Assembly: GCF_043555835.1 (NCBI RefSeq)
Contig: NZ_JBIGHV010000005.1
Coordinates: 186,001-250,000, forward strand
Direction: 5' to 3'
Origin: Pelomonas parva
GTDB lineage: Bacteria; Pseudomonadota; Gammaproteobacteria; Burkholderiales; Burkholderiaceae_C
Length of the DNA stretch: 64,000 bases
Under the pieces are notes generated by a model that saw nothing but the letters and a program-made list of their open reading frames with translations, ran no database searches and was not told the DNA's origin. Positions 40,415 to 48,741 of this stretch are shown piece by piece. Positions within the stretch are counted from its first letter, which is position 1; each line of letters opens with the position of its first letter. The position numbers and the translations under genes are program-made.

Positions 40415-40441
40415 CACGACAAGTCAACAGGACTTGCCGTG
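40415..40441 (+). other. Hairpin just upstream of repeat copy B
   Basis: CACGACAAGTC (40415-40425) pairs with GACTTGCCGTG (40431-40441) at 10 of 11 positions around a 5-base loop. No T-tract follows. It may extend the structured element by a fourth stem. Copy A has a different palindrome (CGGGCGCGCCCG) in the corresponding place. Confidence 0.6.
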
Positions 40442-40452
40442 TCCGGCCTCAG

Positions 40453-40539
40453 CCCCCGAGGGGACGGCGATGCTTTCGGCATTGAGCCGCAAGCACATCG
40501 CCTGACGGGCCGGCTTGGGCGCGGCCCGGCGCTCGGCCC
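40453..40539 (+). repeat. 87-bp interspersed structured repeat, copy B
   Basis: This is the same element as 18951-19037, here on the plus strand. The central stem differs from copy A mainly in its upper part. At two paired positions both partners have changed together (C-G to G-C, and G-C to C-G), so pairing is kept. The flanks (GACGGCGATGCTT, CAAGCACATCGCC, GGGCCGGCTTGGG, GCGGCCCGGCGCTCGGCCC) are nearly unchanged. It lies 125 bases upstream of the plus-strand signalling operon, reading towards it. Confidence 0.85.
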
Positions 40540-40664
40540 AACTGAAAAGTCGGCCAGCCGCGAAAGACTCCACGGCTGCCGGCCGCTGCGCCGGCGCCAC
40601 GCTGGGGAAAACCACCGTCCCGGCGCGCCGAGACAGCATGATCGCGCGGTTATCCTGAGCCGCC

Positions 40665-41831
40665 ATGCCGCTGATCCTTGTCGTCGACGACCAACCGAGC
40701 AACATCCACGCGCTCTACCAGCTTCTGGTGGACGACTGCGAGGTGTCGATGGCCACCAGCGGCGCCGAGGCGCTGGCCTTCTGCGCTCAACAACTGCCCG
40801 ACCTCATCCTGCTCGATGTGCTGATGCCCGAGATGAGCGGCTACGAGGTCTGCGACCGCCTCAAGGCCGACCCGCGCACCCGCGCCATCCCCGTCATCTT
40901 CGTCACCGTGCAGGGCAGCGCCGCCGACGAGGCCGAGGGCTTTGCCCACGGCGCGGTCGACTACATCCCCAAGCCATTCGTCGACGTCGTCGTCAAGGCC
41001 CGCGTGCGCACGCAGCTGGCGCTGAAGCTGGCGTCGGAGAGCTTCGCGCGTTCGCAGATCGAGCTGTTCCAGCGCGACAAGCTGGCGTCGGTGGGCCGCA
41101 CCATCGCGGGCATCGCCCAGGAGCTGTCTTCGCCGCTGGGCAATGCGCTGATCTCGGCTTGCACGCTGCAGGACGACCTGGCCCATCTTCGCGGCCTCAG
41201 CAACGCCGGCAGCATCAAGCGCAGCGACCTCGACAAGCATCTGCGCGTCAGCGAGGAGAGCGTCAGCCTGGTGCTGTCCAACCTGCAGCGCACGCTGTCC
41301 ATCGTCGACTCGTTCATGCAGTCCACGGCCGACAACTTCGGCGACCAGCGGCGCAGCTTCTCGCTGCTGGAGCTGGTGCACGAGGTCGTCGCCAGCCTGG
41401 CGACCATGCTGGAGGCCCACCAGGTGCGCTGCGAGCTGGATGCCGCCGACGACCTGCATCTGCTGAGCTTTCGCGGTGCGCTGGCCAAGGTGTTGTCGAC
41501 GCTGATCCAGAACGCAGTCAAGCATGCCTACCGCGAGGCCGGTGGCGAGGTCCACATCCGCGTTCGGCCCCAGGGCACGGACCAGCTCACCATCACGGTG
41601 CAAGACCATGGCGTGGGCATCGCGCCGGCACTGCTGGGGCGGGTGTTCGACCCCTTCTTCTCGACCCGCTTCGCGCCCAACCGCAGCGAGCCCGGCCTGT
41701 ACATCGTGCGCAACCTCGTCACGTTCGCGCTGGGCGGGCAGATGCAAGTCGAATCGACGCCGGGCGTCGGCACCACCGTGAGGTTGTCGCTGCCGATGAT
41801 CTCGCCCGAAGCGCGCCGAGCCGCAGCGTGA
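40665..41831 (+). CDS. Receiver domain fused to a degenerate histidine kinase
   Basis: This 388-residue protein starts with a canonical receiver (LVVDDQPSN, Asp in LILLDVLMPEMSGYE, Lys in IPKPF). A kinase-like half follows. The H box reads DKLASVGRTIAGIAQELSSP: the phosphoaccepting His of this family (AHEL) is Gln (residue 152, codon CAG). The N box (LIQNAVKHAY) and G1 (DHGVGI) remain. The G2 box, normally SGLGL, reads RSEPGLYIV. It is therefore probably unable to autophosphorylate and may act as a phospho-dependent adaptor. It overlaps the following hybrid kinase gene (GTGA). Confidence 0.88.
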   Translation: MPLILVVDDQPSNIHALYQLLVDDCEVSMATSGAEALAFCAQQLPDLILLDVLMPEMSGYEVCDRLKADPRTRAIPVIFVTVQGSAADEAEGFAHGAVDYIPKPFVDVVVKARVRTQLALKLASESFARSQIELFQRDKLASVGRTIAGIAQELSSPLGNALISACTLQDDLAHLRGLSNAGSIKRSDLDKHLRVSEESVSLVLSNLQRTLSIVDSFMQSTADNFGDQRRSFSLLELVHEVVASLATMLEAHQVRCELDAADDLHLLSFRGALAKVLSTLIQNAVKHAYREAGGEVHIRVRPQGTDQLTITVQDHGVGIAPALLGRVFDPFFSTRFAPNRSEPGLYIVRNLVTFALGGQMQVESTPGVGTTVRLSLPMISPEARRAAA

Positions 41832-44800
41832 CGGGGCCGACGGTCGCCGAGTCCTCGCGCCGGGCCTGGCGCATCGGGCCGGCGCTGCTGCTGGGCTTCG
41901 TGCTGCTGGCGGTGTTGCCGTTGGGCGCGATGGGCTTCTGGCAGCTCGCCAGCTTTGAGCGCAGCCTGCGTGCCACGGTCACCGACCATCTGGTGGCGAT
42001 CGCGGGCAAGAAGGTCGCCGAGATCAACGAATACCTCAACGAGGTGCGGGTCGACGCCCAGCTCGCCGCGCAGGCGGCCGACACGCGCTACCTGCTGGGC
42101 CAGGGCCTCGATGCCGGCGCGACGCAGGTGCCGGCCGCCAGTCGGGCCTTCTTCAAGCGGCTCTACGACACCGGCAAGTACGAGAACCTGCTGCTGGCGC
42201 AGCCGGACGGCCGCATCAGCTTCGCGTGGAAGCCGCCGGCCGGCGTCAGCCCGGCGATGGCCCGGCTGGACGCGGGCGCCTTCGCGGGCAGCGAGTTGCT
42301 CGATGCGCATCGCCGCGCCATCCTTGGGCTCGAAGCCCAGCTCACGCCGGTCGTGCGCCTGCATGACGAGGGCGGGCGCACGCTCTTCCTCGTGCATGCC
42401 GTCGTCGATGGCGAGCGCACCCTGGGCAGCATCGTGCTGCAGTTCGACCTGAACCGCCTGCTGGCCGTCGCCAGCAACCGCGACGGCCTGGCGCAGAGCG
42501 GCGAGACCGTCCTGGTGCAGCGTGTCGGCAGCCAGGCCTTCTTCGTCAACGACAGGCTGCTGCGCATGTCGCCCGAGCAGGCGGCCCGACCGCTGGACGC
42601 GCAGACCGCGGCCACCCTGCCGGCGCTACGCGGCCTGCGCGGCGAGAGCGGCAGCGGGCTGGCGCGCAACTATGCGGGCGCGGCAGTGCTGTCGTCATGG
42701 CGGCATCTGCCGGCGCTGGACTGGGGCATGGCTGTCAACCTCGACGCCGACGAGGCCTTCGCGCCGGTCCAGGCGCTGCGCAACCGGCTGCTGGCGACGC
42801 TGGGCCTGGCGCTGCTGCTGGCCCTGGGCCTGGCGCTGCTGGCCGGGCGGCGCCTCGTCGAGCCCGTGCAGCTGCTGAATCGTGCGGTGGCGCGCATCGC
42901 GGGCGGCAGCCTCGGCGAGCGCGCGCCGGTCTGCGGCTTCGCCGAGTTCCGCGAGCTGGCGCGCAATTTCAATCACATGGCCGAGCAGTTGGTGGTGGAG
43001 AAGCAGCTGCTGGAGGCTCGCGTGGAGCAGCGCACCCGGGCGCTGAACGACAGCGAACAGCGTTTCCGCGGCGTCTTCGAGCGCGCCCAGGTGGGCATTG
43101 CGCTGTGCGATGCCCAGGGCGTCCTGCTGGAGGTCAACCAGGCGCTGACGGCCATGCTGTGCCGCACCGGCGAGGAGTTGCGCGGCGCCCGGCTGGCCGA
43201 GCTGCCCGACTTCCGCGTCGGCCGCGCGCCCGGCACCGAGCTGGCGCGGCTGGCGGCGGGGCGGCTGGAGCATGTGCGCTTCGAGCGCGGCTTTGCGCTG
43301 CCGGGCGGCGGCGAGCTGTTCGTCGACGGCAGCGCCAGCGCCATCCGCGACCGCCGTGGCCGGATCGTCAATGTCGTGCAGATGCTCATCGACGTGACCG
43401 AGCGCCACCGGGCCGAGGTCGACCTGGTGCGCGCCCGCGTCGCCGCCGAGGCCGCGAGCCAGGCCAAGAGCGACTTCCTCGCCAACATGAGCCACGAGAT
43501 CCGCACGCCGATGAGCGGCGCCCTCGGCATGCTCAACCTGCTGCTGCGCACGGAGCTGACGCCGCGCCAGCACGATTACGCCTCCAAGGCCCGCACGGCG
43601 GCGCAGGCGCTGCTGGCCGTCATCAACGACGTGCTGGACTTCTCCAAGGTCGAGGCCGGCAAGATGGAGCTGGACGCGCACCGCTTCGCGCTCAGCGACT
43701 TCATGCGCGAGCTGGCCACCATCCTGTCGGCCAACGTCGGGATGAAGGACGTGGAGGTGCTGTTCCGTGTCGACCCGCGGCTGCCGGCCGCGCTGGTGGG
43801 CGACTCGACGCGGCTGCGCCAGGTGCTGCTGAACCTGGCCGGCAATGCGCTGAAGTTCACCGATCGCGGCGAGGTGGTGTTGGCGCTGACCCGTCTGGAC
43901 GGCGACAGCGACCCGCCGCGCATCCGCTTCGAAGTCAGCGACACCGGCATCGGCATCCCGGCGGACAAGCTGGAGCACATCTTCGGCGGCTTCAGCCAGG
44001 CCGAGCAGAGCACGTCGCGGCGCTACGGCGGCACGGGCCTTGGGCTGGCCATCAGCCGCCGGCTGGTGGCGCTGATGGGCGGCGAGCTGGCCGTGGACAG
44101 CCGGGTGGGCGAGGGCAGCCGCTTCCACTTCGAGATCGCGCTGGCCGAGGCGCCGGCCGCGCTGCCCAAGGGCCAGCCCGCGCAGCGGGGCCTGAAGGTG
44201 CTCATCGTCGACGACAACCCCATGGCCCGCGAGGTGCTGATGGGCATGGGCGAGGGCCTGGGATGGGACTGCGACCTGGCCGCCAGCGGCGAGCAGGCGC
44301 TAGCCCTCGTCCACCTGGCCGCCGAGCGCGGCGAGCCGCATTACGAACTCATCCTGATGGACTGGCGCATGCCCGGCCTGGACGGCTGGGAGACGTCGCG
44401 GCGCATCCGCGACAGCCACGAGTCCGACGCGCCGGTCATCATCATGGTCACCGCCCATGGCCGCGACCTGCTGGCCGAGCGCAGCGAGCACGAGATGGCC
44501 AGCCTGGGCGGCTACCTCGTCAAGCCGGTGACGGCCTCGATGCTGCAGGATGCCGTCGCCGAGGCCATGCATGGCGGCCCGCGCACCCGGCGCGCCGAGG
44601 GTGGGCAGCGGCGCCTGACCGGCATGCGCCTGCTGGTGGTGGAGGACAACGGCTTCAACCAGCAGGTGGCGCAGGAGCTGCTGCAGGACGAGGGTGCCGT
44701 CGTCACGCTGGCCGGCGGCGGCGTCGAGGGCGCCCACGTGGCCGTCGTTGCGGAGCCGCCCTTCCATGCCGTGCTGATGGACTTGCAGATGCCCGACATC

Positions 44801-45592
44801 GACGGCTTCGAGGCGACGCAGCGCATCCTGAAAAAGCGCCCGGACAGCCTCGTCATCGCCATGACGGCCAACGCGATGGACGCCGACCGCCAGGCCTGCC
44901 TGGCCGCCGGCATGTGCGACCACGTCGCCAAGCCGGTCGACCTGGAGCAGCTCGTCGCTTGCCTGCGCCGCCACGTGGGTCATGTCGATGGTGCTGCGGC
45001 GCCCGCCGCTGCGGTTACCCCGGCACCGCTGCTGGACCGTGCCGGTGCGCTGCGCCGGCTGGGCGGCCGCCAGGCGCTGTACGAGCGCCTCGTCACGTCG
45101 TTCGCCCAGGATGTGCCGGCCGAGATAGAGGCGCTGCGCCGCCATGTGCGGCAGGCCAGCGTGCCGGACGCCGTGCGCGTGCTGCATACGTTGCGCGGCC
45201 TGGCCGGGGCCGTTGGCGCCGAGGCGCTGGCGGCGCTCGCCGGCGCGCAGGAGCAGGCGGTGCGCACCGAGGCCGATGTGCGTGCCGCCGATGCCGACGC
45301 CTTGCAGCGCCTGCTGGCCGACAGCCTCGCCGCGCTGGTGCCGCCCGCCGCGCCGGCCCCGGTGGTGGCGGCGCCGGCGGACCCGCAGGAGGCGCTGGAG
45401 GCGCTGCGCCAGCTGCGCCAGTTGCTGGTGGAGCGCAACATGCGCTCGGTCGCCGCCTGCGAGCAACTGGCCGGCCAGGCGGGCGCGCTGGGCCCCGACT
45501 TCGCGACACTGTCCGGCGCCATCGCGCGGCTGGACTTCGCCAAGGCGCTGAAGGCTTGCGACCTGCTGCTGCAGAGCCTGAACCCGCGCTGA
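41828..45592 (+). CDS. Large hybrid sensor kinase (Cache-like, HAMP, PAS, two REC, HPt)
   Basis: This is a 1254-residue transmembrane kinase. Its order is: TM1 (about 16-40), a periplasmic Cache-like sensor (to about 320), TM2, HAMP (342-395), PAS (410-525), HisKA with NMSHEIRTPMSGALG (His near 556) and HATPase (DTGIGI, YGGTGLGLAI). Receiver 1 (VDDNPMAR, LMDWRMPGLDG, VKPV), receiver 2 (VEDNGFNQ, LMDLQMPDIDG, AKPV), HPt (His near 1120 in HTLRGLAGAVGA) and the shared C-terminal helical module follow. All key residues look intact. The GTG start at 41828 overlaps the previous stop; the 507-codon open extension upstream is antisense-like and rejected. Confidence 0.9.
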   Translation: MTGPTVAESSRRAWRIGPALLLGFVLLAVLPLGAMGFWQLASFERSLRATVTDHLVAIAGKKVAEINEYLNEVRVDAQLAAQAADTRYLLGQGLDAGATQVPAASRAFFKRLYDTGKYENLLLAQPDGRISFAWKPPAGVSPAMARLDAGAFAGSELLDAHRRAILGLEAQLTPVVRLHDEGGRTLFLVHAVVDGERTLGSIVLQFDLNRLLAVASNRDGLAQSGETVLVQRVGSQAFFVNDRLLRMSPEQAARPLDAQTAATLPALRGLRGESGSGLARNYAGAAVLSSWRHLPALDWGMAVNLDADEAFAPVQALRNRLLATLGLALLLALGLALLAGRRLVEPVQLLNRAVARIAGGSLGERAPVCGFAEFRELARNFNHMAEQLVVEKQLLEARVEQRTRALNDSEQRFRGVFERAQVGIALCDAQGVLLEVNQALTAMLCRTGEELRGARLAELPDFRVGRAPGTELARLAAGRLEHVRFERGFALPGGGELFVDGSASAIRDRRGRIVNVVQMLIDVTERHRAEVDLVRARVAAEAASQAKSDFLANMSHEIRTPMSGALGMLNLLLRTELTPRQHDYASKARTAAQALLAVINDVLDFSKVEAGKMELDAHRFALSDFMRELATILSANVGMKDVEVLFRVDPRLPAALVGDSTRLRQVLLNLAGNALKFTDRGEVVLALTRLDGDSDPPRIRFEVSDTGIGIPADKLEHIFGGFSQAEQSTSRRYGGTGLGLAISRRLVALMGGELAVDSRVGEGSRFHFEIALAEAPAALPKGQPAQRGLKVLIVDDNPMAREVLMGMGEGLGWDCDLAASGEQALALVHLAAERGEPHYELILMDWRMPGLDGWETSRRIRDSHESDAPVIIMVTAHGRDLLAERSEHEMASLGGYLVKPVTASMLQDAVAEAMHGGPRTRRAEGGQRRLTGMRLLVVEDNGFNQQVAQELLQDEGAVVTLAGGGVEGAHVAVVAEPPFHAVLMDLQMPDIDGFEATQRILKKRPDSLVIAMTANAMDADRQACLAAGMCDHVAKPVDLEQLVACLRRHVGHVDGAAAPAAAVTPAPLLDRAGALRRLGGRQALYERLVTSFAQDVPAEIEALRRHVRQASVPDAVRVLHTLRGLAGAVGAEALAALAGAQEQAVRTEADVRAADADALQRLLADSLAALVPPAAPAPVVAAPADPQEALEALRQLRQLLVERNMRSVAACEQLAGQAGALGPDFATLSGAIARLDFAKALKACDLLLQSLNPR

Positions 45593-45628
45593 AACGGTTG
45601 ACGGGCCGGCCTCGCGCCGACACATACA

Positions 45629-45645
45629 ATGAGAATCATTCTCAT
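45629..45645 (+). promoter_or_regulatory. Fur box before feoAB
   Basis: ATGAGAAT-C-ATTCTCAT is a perfect 8-1-8 palindrome and closely matches the classical Fur operator. It overlaps a -10-like TACAAT (45625-45630) and lies 21 bases before the feoA ATG, a placement expected for iron-dependent repression. Confidence 0.9.
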
Positions 45646-45666
45646 CAAAGATCCGACCCGCCCGCC

Positions 45667-45927
45667 ATGTCCGAGCCGTTGCCTTCCAGCCTCGCCGCCG
45701 CCCCCGCCGGGCAGGCGCTGACCGTCCAGCAGGTCAGCGCGCCCGCGCATTCGCCGGAGTGGGCGTCCTGGCTGTCCGACCTGGGCTTCATGCCTGGCGA
45801 GCCGGTGCGCGTGCTGCGCCGGGGCGCCGACCGCACGGGCAACCTGGTCGTGCGCGTCGGGCAGTCGACGTTCGCGCTGCGCCATGCCGAGGCCGAATGC
45901 ATCGCCGTGACGCCGCGTCATGGTTGA
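45667..45927 (+). CDS. feoA: Ferrous iron transport protein A
   Basis: This 86-residue cytoplasmic SH3-like protein assists FeoB. The family core LSDLGFMPGEPVRVLRRG is followed by a short beta-rich C-terminus ending ALRHAEAECIAV. The gene overlaps feoB by 8 bases and lies behind the Fur box. The N-terminal 30 residues are variable. Confidence 0.93.
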   Translation: MSEPLPSSLAAAPAGQALTVQQVSAPAHSPEWASWLSDLGFMPGEPVRVLRRGADRTGNLVVRVGQSTFALRHAEAECIAVTPRHG

Positions 45928-47785
45928 GTCCGTCGTCCACTTTCACCCCGGCGGCAAGCTGGTCGCCCTCGTCGGCAACCCCAACTGCGGCAAGACGGCC
46001 CTGTTCAACGGCCTGACCGGCAGCCACCAGAAGGTGGCCAACTACGCCGGCGTCACCGTCGAGCGCAAGGAGGGGCGCCTCATTTCAGCCGCCGGCAAGA
46101 CGCTGCGTCTGCTGGACCTGCCCGGCACCTACAGCCTGCATCCGCGCTCGCCGGACGAGCGCGTCACCTGCGACGTGCTGGCCGGCCGCGCCAAGGGCGA
46201 GAAGCGACCGGACCTGGTCGTCTGCGTGCTGGACGCCACCAACCTGCGCCGCAACCTGCGCCTGCTGCTAGCCGTGCGCCGGCTGGGCCTGCCGGTGGTC
46301 GTGGCGCTGAACATGGCCGACCTGGCCGCCAAGCGTGGCATCCACGTGGACCCGGCGAAGTTGGGCGCTGCCCTTGGCGTGCCGGTGGTGCGCACGGTGG
46401 CCATCCACAAGGAAGGCCTGGACGAGCTGAGCGCCGTGCTGGACCGGCCCGAGGCCTGGCAGGCCGTGCCCGCCAGCGCCGAGCCGGGCGTGGACGACCA
46501 GGCCGCCATCAACGTGCTGCTGGGCGGCCTGGGCCTGGCCAACGAGCTGCCCGAGCTGCCCAGCGACCGCGCTGACCGCGTGCTGCTGCACCCGGTGGCC
46601 GGCTCGTTGATCCTGGCCGTGCTGCTGTTCTTCCTGTTCCAGGCCGTGTTCGCCTGGGCCGAGGCGCCGATGGGCTGGATCGAGTCGGCCACTGCGTGGG
46701 TGGGCGAGCAGGTGGGGGGCTGGCTGCCCGAGGGCCTGTTGCGCAGCTTCCTCGTCGACGGCGTCGTTGCCGGCCTGGGCGGCGTGGTGGTGTTCCTGCC
46801 GCAGATCCTGATCCTGTTCTTCTTCATCCTCGTGCTGGAGGAGTCGGGCTACCTGCCGCGCGCGGCGCTGCTGCTGGACCGGCTGATGGGCAGCGTGGGC
46901 CTGTCGGGCCGCAGCTTCATCCCGCTGCTGTCCAGCTTCGCCTGCGCCATCCCCGGCATCATGGCCGCACGCTCCATCGCCAATCCGCGCGACCGGCTGG
47001 TCACCATCATGATTGCGCCGCTGATGACTTGCTCGGCGCGGCTGCCGGTCTATGCGCTGCTGATCGCGGCCTTCGTGCCCAACCGCGAGGTTGGTGGTTT
47101 CGAGCTGCAAGGCCTGGTGCTGTTCGGCCTGTACCTGGCCGGCATCGTCGGCGCGCTGGTGGTGGCCTGGGTCATCAAGCGCCTGGGCAGCGCCGGCCGC
47201 GATGTGCGGCCGCTGATGATGGAGCTCCCGGCCTACCACTGGCCGTATCCGCGCAGCGTCGCGATCGGTCTGTGGCAGCGCGCTGTCATCTTTCTCAGGC
47301 GAGTGGGCGGCATCATCCTTGTGATGACCATCGCGCTGTGGCTGCTGTCCAGCTTCCCCGGGCCGCCGGCTGGCGCCACGGGCGCGCCCATCGAGTACAG
47401 CATCGCCGGAGCCCTGGGCCGCGGCCTGGCCGTCATCTTCGAGCCGCTGGGCTTCAACTGGCAGATCAGCCTGTCGCTGGTGCCGGGCCTGGCGGCGCGC
47501 GAGGTGATGGTCAGTGCGCTGGGCACGGTCTATGCACTGTCGGCCACCGGCGACGACACCGCCGGCGCGCTGGCGCCGCTGATCGCGCAGACCTGGAGCT
47601 TCGCGACCGCGTTGTCGCTGCTGGCCTGGTTCGTGTTTGCGCCGCAATGCCTGGCCACTCTGGCCACCATCAAGCGCGAGACAGGCAGCGTGAAGATGGC
47701 GCTGGCAGCGGCGGGCTACCTGTTTGCGCTGGCCTACCTGGCGTCGTTCATCACCTACCGCGTGGCGCTCTACTTGGGCGCTTGA
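45920..47785 (+). CDS. feoB: Ferrous iron transporter B
   Basis: This 621-residue inner-membrane GTPase-like Fe(II) transporter has an N-terminal G domain with G1 GNPNCGKT, G3 DLPGTYSL and G4 NMAD. A helical region follows, then two gate-like membrane halves, including SFACAIPGIMAARSI and APLMTCSARLPVYALLI. It is shorter than the Escherichia coli protein (773) but of the size common in betaproteobacteria. No feoC follows. Its last 16 bases overlap the converging cyclophilin gene. Confidence 0.95.
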   Translation: MVESVVHFHPGGKLVALVGNPNCGKTALFNGLTGSHQKVANYAGVTVERKEGRLISAAGKTLRLLDLPGTYSLHPRSPDERVTCDVLAGRAKGEKRPDLVVCVLDATNLRRNLRLLLAVRRLGLPVVVALNMADLAAKRGIHVDPAKLGAALGVPVVRTVAIHKEGLDELSAVLDRPEAWQAVPASAEPGVDDQAAINVLLGGLGLANELPELPSDRADRVLLHPVAGSLILAVLLFFLFQAVFAWAEAPMGWIESATAWVGEQVGGWLPEGLLRSFLVDGVVAGLGGVVVFLPQILILFFFILVLEESGYLPRAALLLDRLMGSVGLSGRSFIPLLSSFACAIPGIMAARSIANPRDRLVTIMIAPLMTCSARLPVYALLIAAFVPNREVGGFELQGLVLFGLYLAGIVGALVVAWVIKRLGSAGRDVRPLMMELPAYHWPYPRSVAIGLWQRAVIFLRRVGGIILVMTIALWLLSSFPGPPAGATGAPIEYSIAGALGRGLAVIFEPLGFNWQISLSLVPGLAAREVMVSALGTVYALSATGDDTAGALAPLIAQTWSFATALSLLAWFVFAPQCLATLATIKRETGSVKMALAAAGYLFALAYLASFITYRVALYLGA

Positions 47786-48711
47786 GGCGTCGGCCGGGTG
47801 GGGACGGCCGCGCTGCAGACGTCGATGTAGCCCGGGCTGTGTACGAACCAGCCGCTGCGAAAGCGGCGTGCGTCGAGCAGCTGCGTCCAGGTGCGGGACT
47901 CCGTCTTCAGCACCTGCAGCGCGGGCCGCTCGTCCGCTGGCACCTCGGCCAGCAGGCGCACACGCTGGATGCCGGTGCGCTGCTCCGGCTTGTCGTAGAA
48001 GCCCATGGCCGCCGTGCCACGGGGCAGGGCGGACAGCAGCTCCATGCCCTTGAGCACGCGGCCGATGAGGGTGATGTTCAGGTCCAGCCCGCGCGGCGCC
48101 TGGCCGATGACCGCGTACAGCTCCGCACCGTTGCTCGAATCGATCGCGTCGCCCCGGCCGGCGCCGACCATGCCGTAGCAATGCGCCAGCCAGGCCTTGC
48201 CGGTCTTGGGATCGGCTGCGACCGGGAAGCCCTGGGCGAAGCCGGTGCGCGGCGCCCAGCCCTCCTTGTCCGGCAGCCGCGCAAAGCCGGCCTTCTTGCC
48301 GACGCGCTCCAGCGGCACTGAGAACTCGGCCGGCAGCTTCGCGCTCGCGCCGGCGGGCAGGGCGCGGGCCTTGGCGGTGTCGTCGCCGTCGGGGTCGCCC
48401 CATTGGGTGACGAAGTTGTCCTGCACGCGCAGGATGGCCAGGCCGTCCCAGTAGCCGCCCCGGGCCAGCGCGCGGATGTTGGCGGCATGGGCGGGCGCAA
48501 AGCGCGGGGCCAGCTCGATGACGACTTGCCCCGACGCCAGCTCCATCAGCAGCGTGTTCTCGGGGTCCAGCGCGCGCCAGTGGCTGGCGGGTGAGGCGGC
48601 CAGGATCTGCTGGGCCGTCTTCTTGGGCGCCGATGGCTTGGCGGGTTTCGGTGCGGCCAGGGCGGTGGAGAGCAGGCCGGCGGTGGCCAGCGCGAGGGCG
48701 ATGTGTTTCAT
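47770..48711 (-). CDS. Cyclophilin-type peptidyl-prolyl isomerase, exported
   Basis: This 313-residue protein has the signal peptide MKHIALALATAGLLSTALAA and a cyclophilin-like domain (QVVIELAPRFAPAHAANIRALA; ILRVQDNFVTQWGDPDGDD; LYAVIGQAPRGLDLNITLIGRV). It is predicted to isomerise prolyl bonds in the periplasm. An extension of about 70 residues follows the domain. The 3' end overlaps feoB. Confidence 0.87.
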   Translation of the reverse strand: MKHIALALATAGLLSTALAAPKPAKPSAPKKTAQQILAASPASHWRALDPENTLLMELASGQVVIELAPRFAPAHAANIRALARGGYWDGLAILRVQDNFVTQWGDPDGDDTAKARALPAGASAKLPAEFSVPLERVGKKAGFARLPDKEGWAPRTGFAQGFPVAADPKTGKAWLAHCYGMVGAGRGDAIDSSNGAELYAVIGQAPRGLDLNITLIGRVLKGMELLSALPRGTAAMGFYDKPEQRTGIQRVRLLAEVPADERPALQVLKTESRTWTQLLDARRFRSGWFVHSPGYIDVCSAAVPTRPTPQAPK

Positions 48712-48741
48712 GGGCGCGCAGCTTAGCGGCGCCCGCGATCT

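Larger units (their letters stand above)
40276..40664. other. 389-bp divergent intergenic region with repeat element and hairpins
   Basis: This is the only stretch over 300 bases without a gene. It separates the divergent signalling operons. It contains an imperfect 11-bp-stem hairpin (40415-40441), copy B of the 87-bp structured repeat (40453-40539) and, just before the plus-strand ATG, a TATCCT (40651-40656) that could be a -10 box. Open reading frames crossing it on both strands have no protein-like features. Confidence 0.8.

Noticed and set aside
40307..41827. 507-codon open extension upstream of the large hybrid kinase, in frame with it
   Set aside because: It runs through the intergenic repeat and antiparallel/out of frame across the receiver/pseudokinase gene. 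It is Arg/Pro/Ala-rich and lacks protein family features. The GTGA junction at 41828 gives the natural start.
47786..48711. feoC after feoB
   Set aside because: The region after feoB is filled by the convergent cyclophilin gene; no small winged-helix frame is present.
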